NCBI RefSeq assembly: GCF_008014745.1
Contig: NZ_VPFD01000018.1
Coordinates: 59,032 to 123,031 of the forward strand
Direction: 5' to 3'
DNA: 64,000 nt
Source: Massilia arenae
GTDB lineage: Bacteria > Pseudomonadota > Gammaproteobacteria > Burkholderiales > Burkholderiaceae_D
Positions 16,897 to 26,019 of the stretch are shown here, one piece after another; the first letter of the stretch is position 1; the number at the start of each line of letters is the position of its first letter. The position numbers and the translations under genes are program-made. A model generated the notes under the pieces. That model was not told where the DNA came from and searched no databases. It saw only the letters and a program-made list of their open reading frames with translations.

Positions 16897-19800
16897 ATGA
16901 TTGCTCGCATCGTCAACTTTTCCGTTGCGCGGCGGTGGCACGTCCTCATTGCCACGATCCTGCTGTCGATCCTCGGCGCGTTTGCACTGACGCGCCTGCC
17001 GATCGACGCCGTACCGGACATTACCAACACGCAGGTGCAGATCAATGTCGTCGCACCGGCGCTCGCGCCGGCCGACGTCGAGCGGCAGGTCACCTATCCG
17101 ATCGAAACGGCGTTCGCCGGCATACCCGGGCTGGAATCCACGCGCTCGCTGACCAGGCATGGATTTGCACAGGTAACGACGGTCTTCAAAGATGGCACGG
17201 ATATCTATTTTGCGCGCCAGCAGATAGCGGAGCGGCTGCGCGCCGTCGAGCGCAGCTTGCCTCCCGGTGCGACCGCCAGCCTGGGCCCAATTGCGACCGG
17301 CCTCGGTGATGTCTACATGTGGACGGTGGAATACGCCGCCAAGCCGACTCCGAAAGCGAACTCGGCGACCGGATTGCAGGCCGATGGCAGCTATATCACC
17401 CCGGAAGGGGAAGTGCTGCGCAGCGCTGCCGAGAAGGCCACCTACCTGCGCACGGTGCAGGACTGGATCGTCGCACCGCAGCTCAAGAATACAGAAGGGC
17501 TGGCGGGCGTCGACGTCATCGGGGGCTACGTCAAGCAGTATGTGGTCACGCCGGATCCGCAACGACTTGCGGCCCTGGGAATCAGCCTGACGATGCTGGG
17601 CGAGGGGCTCGAGCGCAACAACACGAGCGCTGGCGCCGGCGTGGTCATCCAGAACGGAGAGGCTCTTACAGTCAAGGCCGACGCCCGCATCACGTCGGCC
17701 GAAGAACTGGCGAAAACCGTCATTACTACCCGCAGCGGCACGCCAGTGCTGGTTTCGCATGTCGCTACGGTCGGCCTGGGGCAGGAAGTGCGTTTCGGCT
17801 CGGCGTCCGAAGGCGGCCAGGAGGTCGTTGTCGGTACTGCCGTGATGCGCATCGGCGAGAACAGCCGGACGGTCGCCGCGGCCGTGGATGTCCGACTGAA
17901 GGAAATTGCACGATCCCTGCCGCCGGACTTGCTGATCCGGCCAGTGCTTGACCGCACCCGGCTGGTCGATGCCACCATCAAGACCGTGGCAACCAACCTC
18001 ACCGAGGGCGCTCTTCTGGTGATCGCGGTGCTGTTCGCGCTTCTCGGAAACCTGCGGGCGGCGCTGATCGCCGCAGCCGTGATTCCGGTCACCATGCTGA
18101 TGACCTCGGCAGGCATGCTCGAGGCAGGACTCTCGGCGAACCTGATGAGCCTGGGCGCGCTGGACTTCGGCCTGATTGTCGACGGCGCCGTGATCATCGT
18201 GGAGAACGCGCTGCGCCGCATCGCGGAACGCCAGCATCAGACCGGCAGGATACTCACCAAGGCGGAGCGTCTCGATACCGTCGCCGCCGCCGCGCGCGAG
18301 ATGATCCGGCCAAGCGTCTATGGCCAGGCGATCATCATTCTCGTCTACGTCCCCCTGTTGACCTTCCAGGGGGTGGAAGGGCGGATGTTCGCACCGATGG
18401 CGGTAACGGTGATTCTGGCCCTGGTCTTCGCTTTCATCCTCTCGCTCACCTTTGTACCGGCTGCGATCGCGCTCTGGCTTTCGCGCCATGTCGATGAGAA
18501 GGAAAACAAGCTGGTCAAGGCCGCCTCGTCGTCCTACGCACCCTGGCTGGACCGTGCGCTCGCCAAGCCCAAGCTGGTCGGCGTGCTCGCGGCTGCCGGT
18601 TTCGCAGGCGCGCTCGGTCTGTTCACGACGCTTGGACAGGAATTTCTTCCGACACTAGACGAGCAGGACGTGCTGCTGCAGGTGGCCCGCATTCCGGGAA
18701 CGTCCCTGGACCAGAGCCAAGCCATGCAGTTTGCCGTCGAGAACGCGGTCGGGAAGCTGCCCGAGGTAAAGCTGGTCTTTTCCAGAACGGGTACGGCTGA
18801 ACTGGCCGCTGACCCGATGCCACCGAACATCACCGACACCTTTGTCATCGTTAAAGACCGTTCGGAATGGCCGGAACCCGGGATGAGCAAGGCCGAGCTC
18901 GTGGAGAAGATCGAGAAAGCGGTCGCAGGCATCCCTGGGCAGAATTACGAGCTGACCCAGCCCATCCAGATGCGCTTCAACGAGCTGCTGGCCGGCGTAC
19001 GGGGTGACATCGCGGTCAAAGTCTATGGCGACGATTTCGACGCCATGATCCGCACCGCCGAGCAGGTCGCCGAAAAACTGCGTGCTGTCGAGGGCGCGGA
19101 AGACGTCCGTGTAGAGCAGGTGCAGGGCCTTCCGCTACTCGATGTCCGGCTGGATCGCGACGCCATGGCCCGGGTCGGGCTGACCGCCCAGGACGTGCAC
19201 GACACCCTGGCGGCAGCGGTTGCGGGACGTGAGGCCGGGTCGATCTACGAGGGGGACAGGCGTTTCGACGTGGTGGTGAAACTCGGCGAGCAGACCAGGA
19301 ACGATGTCGAGGCCTTGCGCCTGTTGCCTGTGCTGACGCCAGGCGGCAGCTTCGTTCCACTGGGATCGGTGGCCATGCTGGAGACGGCGAAGGGGCCGAA
19401 CCAGATCAGCCGCGAGAACGGCAAGCGGCGCGTGGTCGTTCAAGCCAACGTGCGCGGACGTGACATCGCCGGCGTGGTCGGCGAGGCGCGGGCCAGTATC
19501 AATGCGGACGTACGGGTGCCCGCCGGCGTATGGCTCGCCTGGGGCGGGCAGTTCGAAAACCTCGAGCGTGCGCGGATGCGCCTGGCGGTTGTGGTACCGG
19601 CCTGCTTCGCGCTCATCGTCCTGTTGCTGTACTCGGCCGTCGGTTCCTGGCGCGCTGCCGCGGTCGTGTTCACGGGCGTGCCTCTCGCCCTGATCGGGGG
19701 AATCGCCGCACTCTGGCTGCGTGGTCTACCGTTTTCGATTTCGGCAGCCGTTGGATTCATCGCACTGTCGGGCGTCGCCGTCCTCAATGGACTGGTGATG

Positions 19801-20082
19801 GCTGGTTCGATCGACGACCTGGCGAAACAGCTTCCGTGGGCGCAGGCGGTGCGCGAAGGCGCGCTGCGACGCCTGCGCCCTGTCTTGATGACGGCACTGG
19901 TCGCGTCGCTGGGCTTCGTCCCCATGGCACTGGCAACCGGCGCAGGCGCCGAGGTACAGCGCCCGTTGGCCACTGTTGTCATCGGTGGCCTGATCTCCGC
20001 GACGATCCTGACGCTGTTCGTGCTGCCGACCCTGTACCAGCGATTCGCCCGGCCGCCCGAGGCCGTGGCGGAGGGAATCTAA
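16897..20082 (+). CDS. czcA: CzcA-type heavy-metal RND pump
   Basis: 1061 residues with twelve transmembrane helices and two large periplasmic loops. Family blocks include LPIDAVPDITNTQVQINV near the N-terminus. TM4 signature LGALDFGLIVDGAVIIVEN (about residues 418-436) has Asp residues typical of the divalent-cation HME-RND class, not the monovalent CusA type. Near the C-terminus, RLRPVLMTALVASLGFVPMA is the typical second-half motif. SD AAGGAT lies 5' of the start. It is a proton antiporter for Zn/Co/Cd-type ions working with the two upstream gene products. About 60 kb of other metal genes surround it, and a second CzcA lies at 32157-35321. Confidence 0.95.
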   Translation: MIARIVNFSVARRWHVLIATILLSILGAFALTRLPIDAVPDITNTQVQINVVAPALAPADVERQVTYPIETAFAGIPGLESTRSLTRHGFAQVTTVFKDGTDIYFARQQIAERLRAVERSLPPGATASLGPIATGLGDVYMWTVEYAAKPTPKANSATGLQADGSYITPEGEVLRSAAEKATYLRTVQDWIVAPQLKNTEGLAGVDVIGGYVKQYVVTPDPQRLAALGISLTMLGEGLERNNTSAGAGVVIQNGEALTVKADARITSAEELAKTVITTRSGTPVLVSHVATVGLGQEVRFGSASEGGQEVVVGTAVMRIGENSRTVAAAVDVRLKEIARSLPPDLLIRPVLDRTRLVDATIKTVATNLTEGALLVIAVLFALLGNLRAALIAAAVIPVTMLMTSAGMLEAGLSANLMSLGALDFGLIVDGAVIIVENALRRIAERQHQTGRILTKAERLDTVAAAAREMIRPSVYGQAIIILVYVPLLTFQGVEGRMFAPMAVTVILALVFAFILSLTFVPAAIALWLSRHVDEKENKLVKAASSSYAPWLDRALAKPKLVGVLAAAGFAGALGLFTTLGQEFLPTLDEQDVLLQVARIPGTSLDQSQAMQFAVENAVGKLPEVKLVFSRTGTAELAADPMPPNITDTFVIVKDRSEWPEPGMSKAELVEKIEKAVAGIPGQNYELTQPIQMRFNELLAGVRGDIAVKVYGDDFDAMIRTAEQVAEKLRAVEGAEDVRVEQVQGLPLLDVRLDRDAMARVGLTAQDVHDTLAAAVAGREAGSIYEGDRRFDVVVKLGEQTRNDVEALRLLPVLTPGGSFVPLGSVAMLETAKGPNQISRENGKRRVVVQANVRGRDIAGVVGEARASINADVRVPAGVWLAWGGQFENLERARMRLAVVVPACFALIVLLLYSAVGSWRAAAVVFTGVPLALIGGIAALWLRGLPFSISAAVGFIALSGVAVLNGLVMAGSIDDLAKQLPWAQAVREGALRRLRPVLMTALVASLGFVPMALATGAGAEVQRPLATVVIGGLISATILTLFVLPTLYQRFARPPEAVAEGI

Positions 20083-20474
<392 letters not shown>

Positions 20475-20499
20475 TCGTGAACTTTGAAGGAATTACATA

Positions 20500-21003
20500 G
20501 TGACCAAACCTTTGAAACCCCTCGCTGCCGTAGTGTTCGCCGGGTTGATCGCCACTGTTGACCTGGCCACCAAGGCTGCGATCGTGGAGCGGCTGGCCTA
20601 CGGTCAGCAGATCGAGTTGTTACCGTCCTTGAACATCGTCCATGTGATCAACCAGGGTGCAGCCTTCGGGCTTCTCGCCACGGCCGGCGGATGGCAACGC
20701 TACCTGTTCATCGTGGTGGCCGTACTCGCGTCGATCCTGATCGTTCGGATGATCAGGAAACCGGAAACGGGCTCCGCCGAAAGGATCGGTCTGGCGATGA
20801 TCCTTGGCGGAGCGGTCGGCAATCTGGTTGACCGAACCGCGCGGATGGGCGTGGTTGACTGGATCGACGTGTATGTCGGGGTGCATCACTGGCCAGCCTT
20901 CAACATCGCCGATATCGGCATCACGCTCGGCGCTGCGATCATCGTGTTGCACGCACTGTTTGGTGTCCGCGCGGCAGCTCCGGCCGCCGACAAGACCCGA
21001 TAG
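20500..21003 (+). CDS. lspA: lipoprotein signal peptidase LspA (accessory copy)
   Basis: 167 residues with a GTG start at 20500 supported by GAAGG 10 bases upstream. Four hydrophobic segments. Motifs: NQGAAFG (51-57), GNLVDR (107-112), VVDWID with D120, and FNIAD with D138; the two catalytic Asp residues are kept. The usual N-terminal DQxxK reads DLATK (Gln to Leu). LspA cleaves lipoprotein signal peptides in the inner membrane. Such extra copies are known in lead-resistance (pbr) and czc clusters as PbrC-like proteins, and here it lies near lipoprotein CzcB and the Pbr genes. Confidence 0.92.
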   Translation: MTKPLKPLAAVVFAGLIATVDLATKAAIVERLAYGQQIELLPSLNIVHVINQGAAFGLLATAGGWQRYLFIVVAVLASILIVRMIRKPETGSAERIGLAMILGGAVGNLVDRTARMGVVDWIDVYVGVHHWPAFNIADIGITLGAAIIVLHALFGVRAAAPAADKTR

Positions 21004-21201
21004 TCTTCCGGCTGCTGCGGCCCGACCAGTGTGGTGCGCCGGCGCCGCGGCGACAGGTCTGAACAGGGCCATGATCCGGCGTCGACAGAACAAAGATAAT
21101 CAGATCTACAACAAATCGAGACCCATGTTTTCGCTCGGCGCGCGTTGTAAAATTTACCATCCTCCAGTGTTCTCTTCTCTGACCAAACAGCCAACAACTC
21201 C

Positions 21202-21516
21202 ATGAAGCGCATATTTCTGATTATATTGCTTGCGCTTTTGCCGTTACAGTCTGGCTGGGCGGCAGGATGGTGCGTGATTTCCGAAGACGCGTCGATCGCC
21301 GCAGCGGTATCCGACATAACCGATGCTGAAAATCCAATTAAATCCCCGTTCGACTCTGGTTGCAGCGCGGCTTGTGTTTCGGCATGCGACTTGCAGCCGT
21401 TTGACAGCGGTTTTTCGGTGCTCAAGTGGTCGGAGCTGTCGCGCTCTTTTCCCGCTAGTCTCAATCAACTGAATTACCAGTCTCCGATACTCGACGGCTT
21501 GATACGGCCAAAATAG
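21202..21516 (+). CDS. CzcI-like small exported protein
   Basis: 104 residues. The signal peptide (MKRIFLIILLALLPLQSGWAA) matches the start of CzcI-type proteins, and the end (LNYQSPILDGLIRPK) resembles the closing S-P-x-x-x-x-RP motif of that family. The central His-rich part of CzcI is missing; instead there are five cysteines (residues about 24-62). CzcI is a periplasmic modulator of czc expression in Cupriavidus. Assignment rests on the two ends only. It lies between lspA and the czcE-like gene. Confidence 0.6.
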   Translation: MKRIFLIILLALLPLQSGWAAGWCVISEDASIAAAVSDITDAENPIKSPFDSGCSAACVSACDLQPFDSGFSVLKWSELSRSFPASLNQLNYQSPILDGLIRPK

Positions 21517-21858
21517 ATCTGATCATTCCAGCCGGCAAATAGAGCCTGCGCCTGGTGGTTAACTCCATCATTCGACAAATCAAGCCATCGTTTCGCCAAG
21601 CCGAAGCACAGTTGTGCGGGTCATGGACGAAACCCGTACCGTAGCAATTTGCTCTCCTCGGCGATTCAGGCGACCCGATGATGGCACGAAGCGACGTCGG
21701 GGCGGACTTGATTCGAGCAGCGAAACCAGGCATTCAAGATATTCGCCAGCTAAACCCATTGCGTGCATACATGCCTTGCTCACGACCATAGCGGCCCAGA
21801 ACTGGTCATGTCGAGAGCGAGTGCGTTCAACAAGCCATACTTTTAAAAGGAACTTTCA
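21517..21858. other. 342-bp gap, no recognisable gene
   Basis: Between the CzcI-like and CzcE-like genes. Short frames exist but none matches a known family. Only the Shine-Dalgarno AAAAGGAAC just before the czcE-like ATG is evident. Confidence 0.4.
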
Positions 21859-22221
21859 ATGAAGACTCATATTAATTCCGTATTCGCCGTACTCCTCGCA
21901 TGCGTATTCGTGCCGTTTGGAGCCCAAGCCAACGCTGGACAGGTGCCTGCTGAGATCGCCACGGAAGCGAAGACAGGAAGGGAAGCACCGTTCGGATACT
22001 CCTCCAATACGGCGCCCGAACGCGTTATCACAGTAATGCCTGGCAAGCCCAGATCGATCCATGTCAAGCGACTCGAGACTGTCCTTATCGTGGACGGTCC
22101 AAGAAGCGTTACCTGGACGTTCGATACCCTCGGTGTACCGGTGATTCCGCTGGCGGACATCCTCCCCAACGCAACAAAGGTAAAGATTTATGTTGAGGAA
22201 AATCCGATGTACGCCAATTAA
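21859..22221 (+). CDS. czcE: CzcE-family periplasmic metal-binding protein
   Basis: 120 residues with a signal peptide ending near FGAQANA. The mature part keeps the CzcE pattern: APFGYSS...ERVITVMPGKPRSIHVKRLETV, then VTWTFDTLGVPVIPLADILP and a short strand VKIYVEENPMY. CzcE of Cupriavidus metallidurans binds copper at His and other residues in the periplasm. Expression is supported by AAAAGGAAC about 6 bases before the ATG. The gene is followed by a frameshifted CDF on the opposite strand. Confidence 0.78.
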   Translation: MKTHINSVFAVLLACVFVPFGAQANAGQVPAEIATEAKTGREAPFGYSSNTAPERVITVMPGKPRSIHVKRLETVLIVDGPRSVTWTFDTLGVPVIPLADILPNATKVKIYVEENPMYAN

Positions 22222-22325
22222 GCGCTGCTCTCGGTGATCTTACAGATCACCATTTCTCGTTCGATGCCGTACGCGGCATCGAACCTGGAGAATATCCTTC
22301 TTTTTTCTGAGCAGGACACATGCCG

Positions 22326-22942
22326 CTACTTTGGTCGGGCTTCCTTCGCTTCCGAGAGGATTTCATATCCTCCTTTTGCAGCAATAAACGAAACCACTGT
22401 TCCAAGCAGCAGGTCGGGAATGTTAGATTTTGTCCACATCACCAACGCGCCCGATACCACGATCGCCCCATTTACGATTGAATCGTTATTCGTGAAAATA
22501 GCGGACGCTTTGAAGTTGACGTCCTGGCCGCGATGCTGCTTCAAGAGCCGGATGCAATAAATGCTAAGAAACGCATTTGCAGCGGCCATCCCCATCATGG
22601 CAGGTCCCAACGGAGCTTCACCGCCGAGGAAGCGACGGACAACCTCTATCAGCAACAGACAGGCAAATCCAATGAGGAGCCATCCGGACAATTGGGCTGC
22701 ACGCGTCTTGATCGCGTCGGACCTGCCGACAGCGTACAGACTCACACCGTAGACGGCGGCATCCCCCAAGTTATCGAGGCCAGCGCCGATCACCGCGGTT
22801 GATGATGCCCAGGTGCCCCCACAACGCCGGCCAGGCACTGCCCCAGATTGATCAGTAAGACCTTCCATAGGATGCTGCGATCACGCTCGTTAGCAGCGTC
22901 CAGGCTTGGTTCGTCAGGGCTATCGTTCTTACTGTCCTTCAT
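22326..22942 (-). pseudogene. CDF-type cation transporter with one-base frameshift
   Basis: An ATG at 22942 with a strong GGAGGG Shine-Dalgarno opens a frame (MKDSKNDSPDEPSLDAANER...LLINLGQCLAGVVG) that fails after a G5 run (C5 on plus, 22816-22820). One extra G there would join it to the downstream frame (GTWASSTAVIGAGLDNLGDAAVYGV). The joined protein would be about 205 residues with six helices, DNLGD as metal site and FTNNDSIVN as second site, closely resembling the membrane part of the protein at 12709-13776 but without its HMA-like domains. It could be a true mutation or an assembly error in a homopolymer. Confidence 0.8.
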
Positions 22943-23075
22943 TTGCCCTCCGTAAGATATCAGAGGGAAGCACGCGTGGTCAGGCATCGTCAGGGCCAGG
23001 CGCTGCCGGCTGGATTAGAACAAGGACAGAATGGCCCATTCTACAGCGAACGCTCACCATTCTTGCCGCATGGGG

Positions 23076-23438
23076 TTATGGCTTTTTGCGGGAATGCTTC
23101 AGCACCTGCACGACTTTCGGCAATGCCCCATTTTCACATGTGGGCGGGGATATCTCGACCTTATCGTCAAGCTGGACCTCGATTGAGTCTGGTACTAATA
23201 CGCTTACATATCTGTATGACCGGAGGTGAGGGGTTGTAATCAGCGCGTATCGATGGCTGGCAATCTCCGTGTCGCTGAGATTTGCCAAGCAGGCTGGGCG
23301 ATTCGCGGTTAGCCTCTCTGCCGTATAAAGTTCGGTAACCCAGCCGGTTTTGCTGTTCGGCCCTAACCTTGGGTCGGCACAGCCGCCCAAGAGAACGAGC
23401 GCAGCAAATGGAACACTAAAGATTGTCTTGCTGATCAT
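23076..23438 (-). CDS. small predicted lipoprotein, unknown function
   Basis: 120 residues with a lipobox LLGGC (Cys about residue 20). The mature part (DPRLGPNSKTGWVTELYTAERLT...) contains two further Cys residues and no recognised domain. It lies 21 bp after the PbrT-like gene on the same strand, so it is probably co-transcribed. I do not recognise it. Confidence 0.65.
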   Translation of the reverse strand: MISKTIFSVPFAALVLLGGCADPRLGPNSKTGWVTELYTAERLTANRPACLANLSDTEIASHRYALITTPHLRSYRYVSVLVPDSIEVQLDDKVEISPPTCENGALPKVVQVLKHSRKKP

Positions 23439-23459
23439 GATTGCTCCTTGTCAAGCTGA

Positions 23460-25388
23460 CTATCTGCGGGCTTTTACCAAGTTGAATCCAAAACCAAGGC
23501 CAGCTGCGAGAAGCAGGGCCAGCTGCGCTGCATAAGTCTGTATCGTCGGGTAGAGGCCGAGAACCGGCATGCGCGGTCCCGTGACGGGTGTGGCCGTCAG
23601 CCATCCGGCTTCCTGCAGCCCTGCGATCCCTTTTCCGACCAGGACAACCGCCAGGGCAGCCACCAGCACGGAGCTGAACGAGAAGAATTTACCGATCGGC
23701 ATGCGTGCACTGGTACGCAGGAAAATCACAGCAATCACCGACAGCAGGACCAGGCCCGTAACGAATCCTGTCAATAGTGCAGGGCCGTTGCCGTCGGCCG
23801 CGAGCGCCGAGTAGAACAGGACTGTTTCAAAGACTTCCCGGTACACCGCGATGAAGGCGAGGGCAAACAATGCCCATGCGGAGCGTTTTTCCATCGCTGC
23901 AGTCAGATGCTGCCTGAGATAGGCCTGCCACTGTCCGGCCTGGCCTTTCTGGTGCATCCATAGCCCAACCGACAGCAATACCGCCGCGGCGAAGAGCGAA
24001 GACAGGCCTTCGGTCACTTCGCGGCTTGCGCCACTGATGCTGACCACATAGGTGGCGACCAGCCATGTCAAGGCGCCGGCGGCCAGCGCCGAAACCCAGC
24101 CGGCGTGCACGTAGCGCAACGCCTGAGGACGCTCCGCTTTGCGCAGGAACGCGACCATCGCGATCACGATCAACAGCGCTTCGACACCTTCACGCAGGAG
24201 AATGGTCAGCGCGCCCACGAACACCGTCGTCGCGTCGGTCTTGTTCGCGCCGGTAAGGTCCTCGACACGTACGAAATACGCGTCCAGTTGCTGGGCGTAT
24301 TCGGTCGCACGCGATACGTTGCCTTGTGCGACCGCGCCTCGATATAGCTGCATGGTTCGTTCCACGTCGACCAAAAGCTGGCGGTCGGTCGCGTCGAGCG
24401 TTGCCTCGAGTGGCTCGAAGCCGTCCAGGTAGGCCGATAAAGCGAGCTCGGTGGCCTTCGCCCGCTGATTGTTCTCTAAGGCATTCAGGCTGTCTTGCAG
24501 CAGCTTGCGCGCAAGGGCGATGCCCGTGCGTTCCTGCTGCGCCCGTACCGTTTCGGGATGGGTGCGGGCGTACGCCAGAATCGTTCGCGCGGTTGCCGGC
24601 GACGTTGCTTTTGCCAGCTCTTCTTCGGTTGCCGTCACCAGCGTGTTCATGTCGGAAATCGTGGCGGACGCGGCTTTGTTCTGTGCGAATGCAGACTCTC
24701 CAGCTGCGATATCCGTGTCCTTGAACGCCAGGGTGCCGACATGAAACGCCAGAGACCAACGGTCATGCTCGGACAAGCTTGCAAAGGCCGGCATCGAGGT
24801 GCCTTCAACACCCTGGCTGATCACCTGGTACAGGGCCATGAGTGACCGGGAACGGGCTCTTTCCTCATCCGTAAACGCGATCGGCTTGGGTTCGAGCTTG
24901 GCTGCGAGAGCCCCATCGCCGGCGCCGGTCGCGCCGTGGCATGAAGCGCATTGCGCCTGATACAGCGCCGCACCGCGGGCCAGATCGGGCATGGCGCGCG
25001 GCGCAACAGGGAAAGGGTAGGCCTGCAGCAGCAACCGGTTTGCCTCCCGCGCAAGCTGGGAAACCTGTTGCGGCGAGTCTTTCCGTTCGACCGCCTGCTT
25101 CAGTCTCGAGGCGGCAGCTGCCAGCTCTGCGTGCAAGGGATGCGGAGGCAATGCCTGCACCTGGTTCTGTGCCCGCGTCGAGAACTCCCGCATTTCGCGA
25201 TATTCAAGTTCGCTGATAATCGCGCCGTTCTGGACGGCGCCAGCGTAGTCTACGGCGACATAGTCGAGCAACTGCCAGAGCTGGCGGACTTCTGCTTCTC
25301 GCGATGTGGGATTTGCGTGGGTCGCGCCGATCACGCAACCAAAGAACACGACGAGGGCTATCAGCCGACGCCAAATGGAGTACTTCAT
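23460..25388 (-). CDS. pbrT: PbrT-like fusion of cytochrome c domain and FTR1-type permease
   Basis: 642 residues. After a signal peptide comes a helical region, then a cytochrome c domain with CASCH at 147-151, a further helical part, and a C-terminal seven-helix FTR1/EfeU-type permease. The permease motifs are LREGVEALL (about residue 396) and YREVFETVLF (about 514), the REGxE-like sites that bind metal in iron permeases. PbrT of Cupriavidus has this architecture and imports Pb(II). It is divergent from the ATPase, and its MerR-type promoter is at 25424-25454. Family is firm; Pb versus Fe uptake is inferred from context. Confidence 0.88.
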   Translation of the reverse strand: MKYSIWRRLIALVVFFGCVIGATHANPTSREAEVRQLWQLLDYVAVDYAGAVQNGAIISELEYREMREFSTRAQNQVQALPPHPLHAELAAAASRLKQAVERKDSPQQVSQLAREANRLLLQAYPFPVAPRAMPDLARGAALYQAQCASCHGATGAGDGALAAKLEPKPIAFTDEERARSRSLMALYQVISQGVEGTSMPAFASLSEHDRWSLAFHVGTLAFKDTDIAAGESAFAQNKAASATISDMNTLVTATEEELAKATSPATARTILAYARTHPETVRAQQERTGIALARKLLQDSLNALENNQRAKATELALSAYLDGFEPLEATLDATDRQLLVDVERTMQLYRGAVAQGNVSRATEYAQQLDAYFVRVEDLTGANKTDATTVFVGALTILLREGVEALLIVIAMVAFLRKAERPQALRYVHAGWVSALAAGALTWLVATYVVSISGASREVTEGLSSLFAAAVLLSVGLWMHQKGQAGQWQAYLRQHLTAAMEKRSAWALFALAFIAVYREVFETVLFYSALAADGNGPALLTGFVTGLVLLSVIAVIFLRTSARMPIGKFFSFSSVLVAALAVVLVGKGIAGLQEAGWLTATPVTGPRMPVLGLYPTIQTYAAQLALLLAAGLGFGFNLVKARR

Positions 25389-25423
25389 ATCAGGGCACTT
25401 GTCTTCATGTACGAGAGCCTGAC

Positions 25424-25454
25424 ATTTAACACCTTCTAGCTACTTGAAGGTCAA
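25424..25454 (-). promoter_or_regulatory. MerR-family promoter of the PbrT-like gene
   Basis: On the minus strand, -35 TTGACC (25454-25449) and -10 TTAAAT (25429-25424) are separated by 19 bp. The dyad at 25431-25451 reads on the plus strand ACCTTCTAG-CTA-CTTGAAGGT (8 of 9 complementary). It resembles the two operators around the MerR gene at 13.9 kb more than the adjacent PbrR-type operator. Confidence 0.85.
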
Positions 25455-25497
25455 GCGCATTATCCCTGCTGTCGCTGCCTGGGGCGGAAAGATCGGA

Positions 25498-25929
25498 CTA
25501 ACCAATGGTGCCAGGTCTTCCTGGCTCGTCGCAGGCTTCAGAAGTGCCGAGCGCATGCAGGATCTCGCATGGGCCCGTGCTGTCGGTGGCGACGCAGCGG
25601 CTCCGGAGGTCCCTGAGCTGCGTCTCCAATATCGACAGGTTTGCTATTCGGTCGACGATGTGCCCGATGTGTTTGTCGAGGAGCGCGTTGACGTCCTGGC
25701 AGTTTTGTCCGGGGGCGTCGCGAAAATCGAGCAGCGTACGGATCTCATCGAGTGTCATGTCCAGGGCGCGGCAGTGCCGGATGAATAGCAAGCGCTCGGC
25801 ATGAAGCTCGTTATAGGCCCGATAATTGTTCGACGACCGGTCGGGCGGGGCAAGCAGGCCAATCCGCTCATAGTAGCGGACGGTTTCAACCAGGCAGCCT
25901 GAGCGTTCTGCCAATTCTCCAATTTTCAA
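25498..25929 (-). CDS. pbrR: MerR-family regulator, PbrR/CadR type
   Basis: 143 residues with a TTG start at 25929; no in-frame ATG gives a normal MerR N-terminus, and GGGA lies 7 bases upstream. The helix-turn-helix MKIGELAERSGCLVETVRYYERIGLL includes a Cys as in PbrR/CadR. The metal region has the family signature PGQNCQDVNALLDKHIGHI with the Cys79 equivalent, and a CX8C pair (CVATDSTGPC) near the end. It senses Pb, Cd or Zn and should activate the ATPase promoter at 25958-25988; it may also control pbrT. Confidence 0.92.
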   Translation of the reverse strand: MKIGELAERSGCLVETVRYYERIGLLAPPDRSSNNYRAYNELHAERLLFIRHCRALDMTLDEIRTLLDFRDAPGQNCQDVNALLDKHIGHIVDRIANLSILETQLRDLRSRCVATDSTGPCEILHALGTSEACDEPGRPGTIG

Positions 25930-25957
25930 GAAAAATCCCGGTATGTTGGTTTAGTGC

Positions 25958-25988
25958 TTGACCCTGTACCCGCTACAGGGTGTTCAAT
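25958..25988 (+). promoter_or_regulatory. PbrR/CadR-type promoter of the Pb/Cd/Zn ATPase
   Basis: -35 TTGACC (25958-25963), 19-bp spacer, -10 TTCAAT (25983-25988). The dyad at 25961-25981 reads ACCCTGTA-N5-TACAGGGT with perfect arms, the known PbrR/CadR operator form. This fixes the ATPase start downstream at 26020. Confidence 0.92.
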
Positions 25989-26019
25989 GCAAACTATACA
26001 CAGTTCTCAAGGAGTCGTC

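Noticed and set aside
16870..18489. 539-codon minus-strand frame opposite the first czcA
   Set aside because: Shadow of czcA with no domain features.
21580..21789. Possible transposase fragment on the minus strand between CzcI-like and CzcE-like genes
   Set aside because: The short basic sequence gives no family motif I can name.
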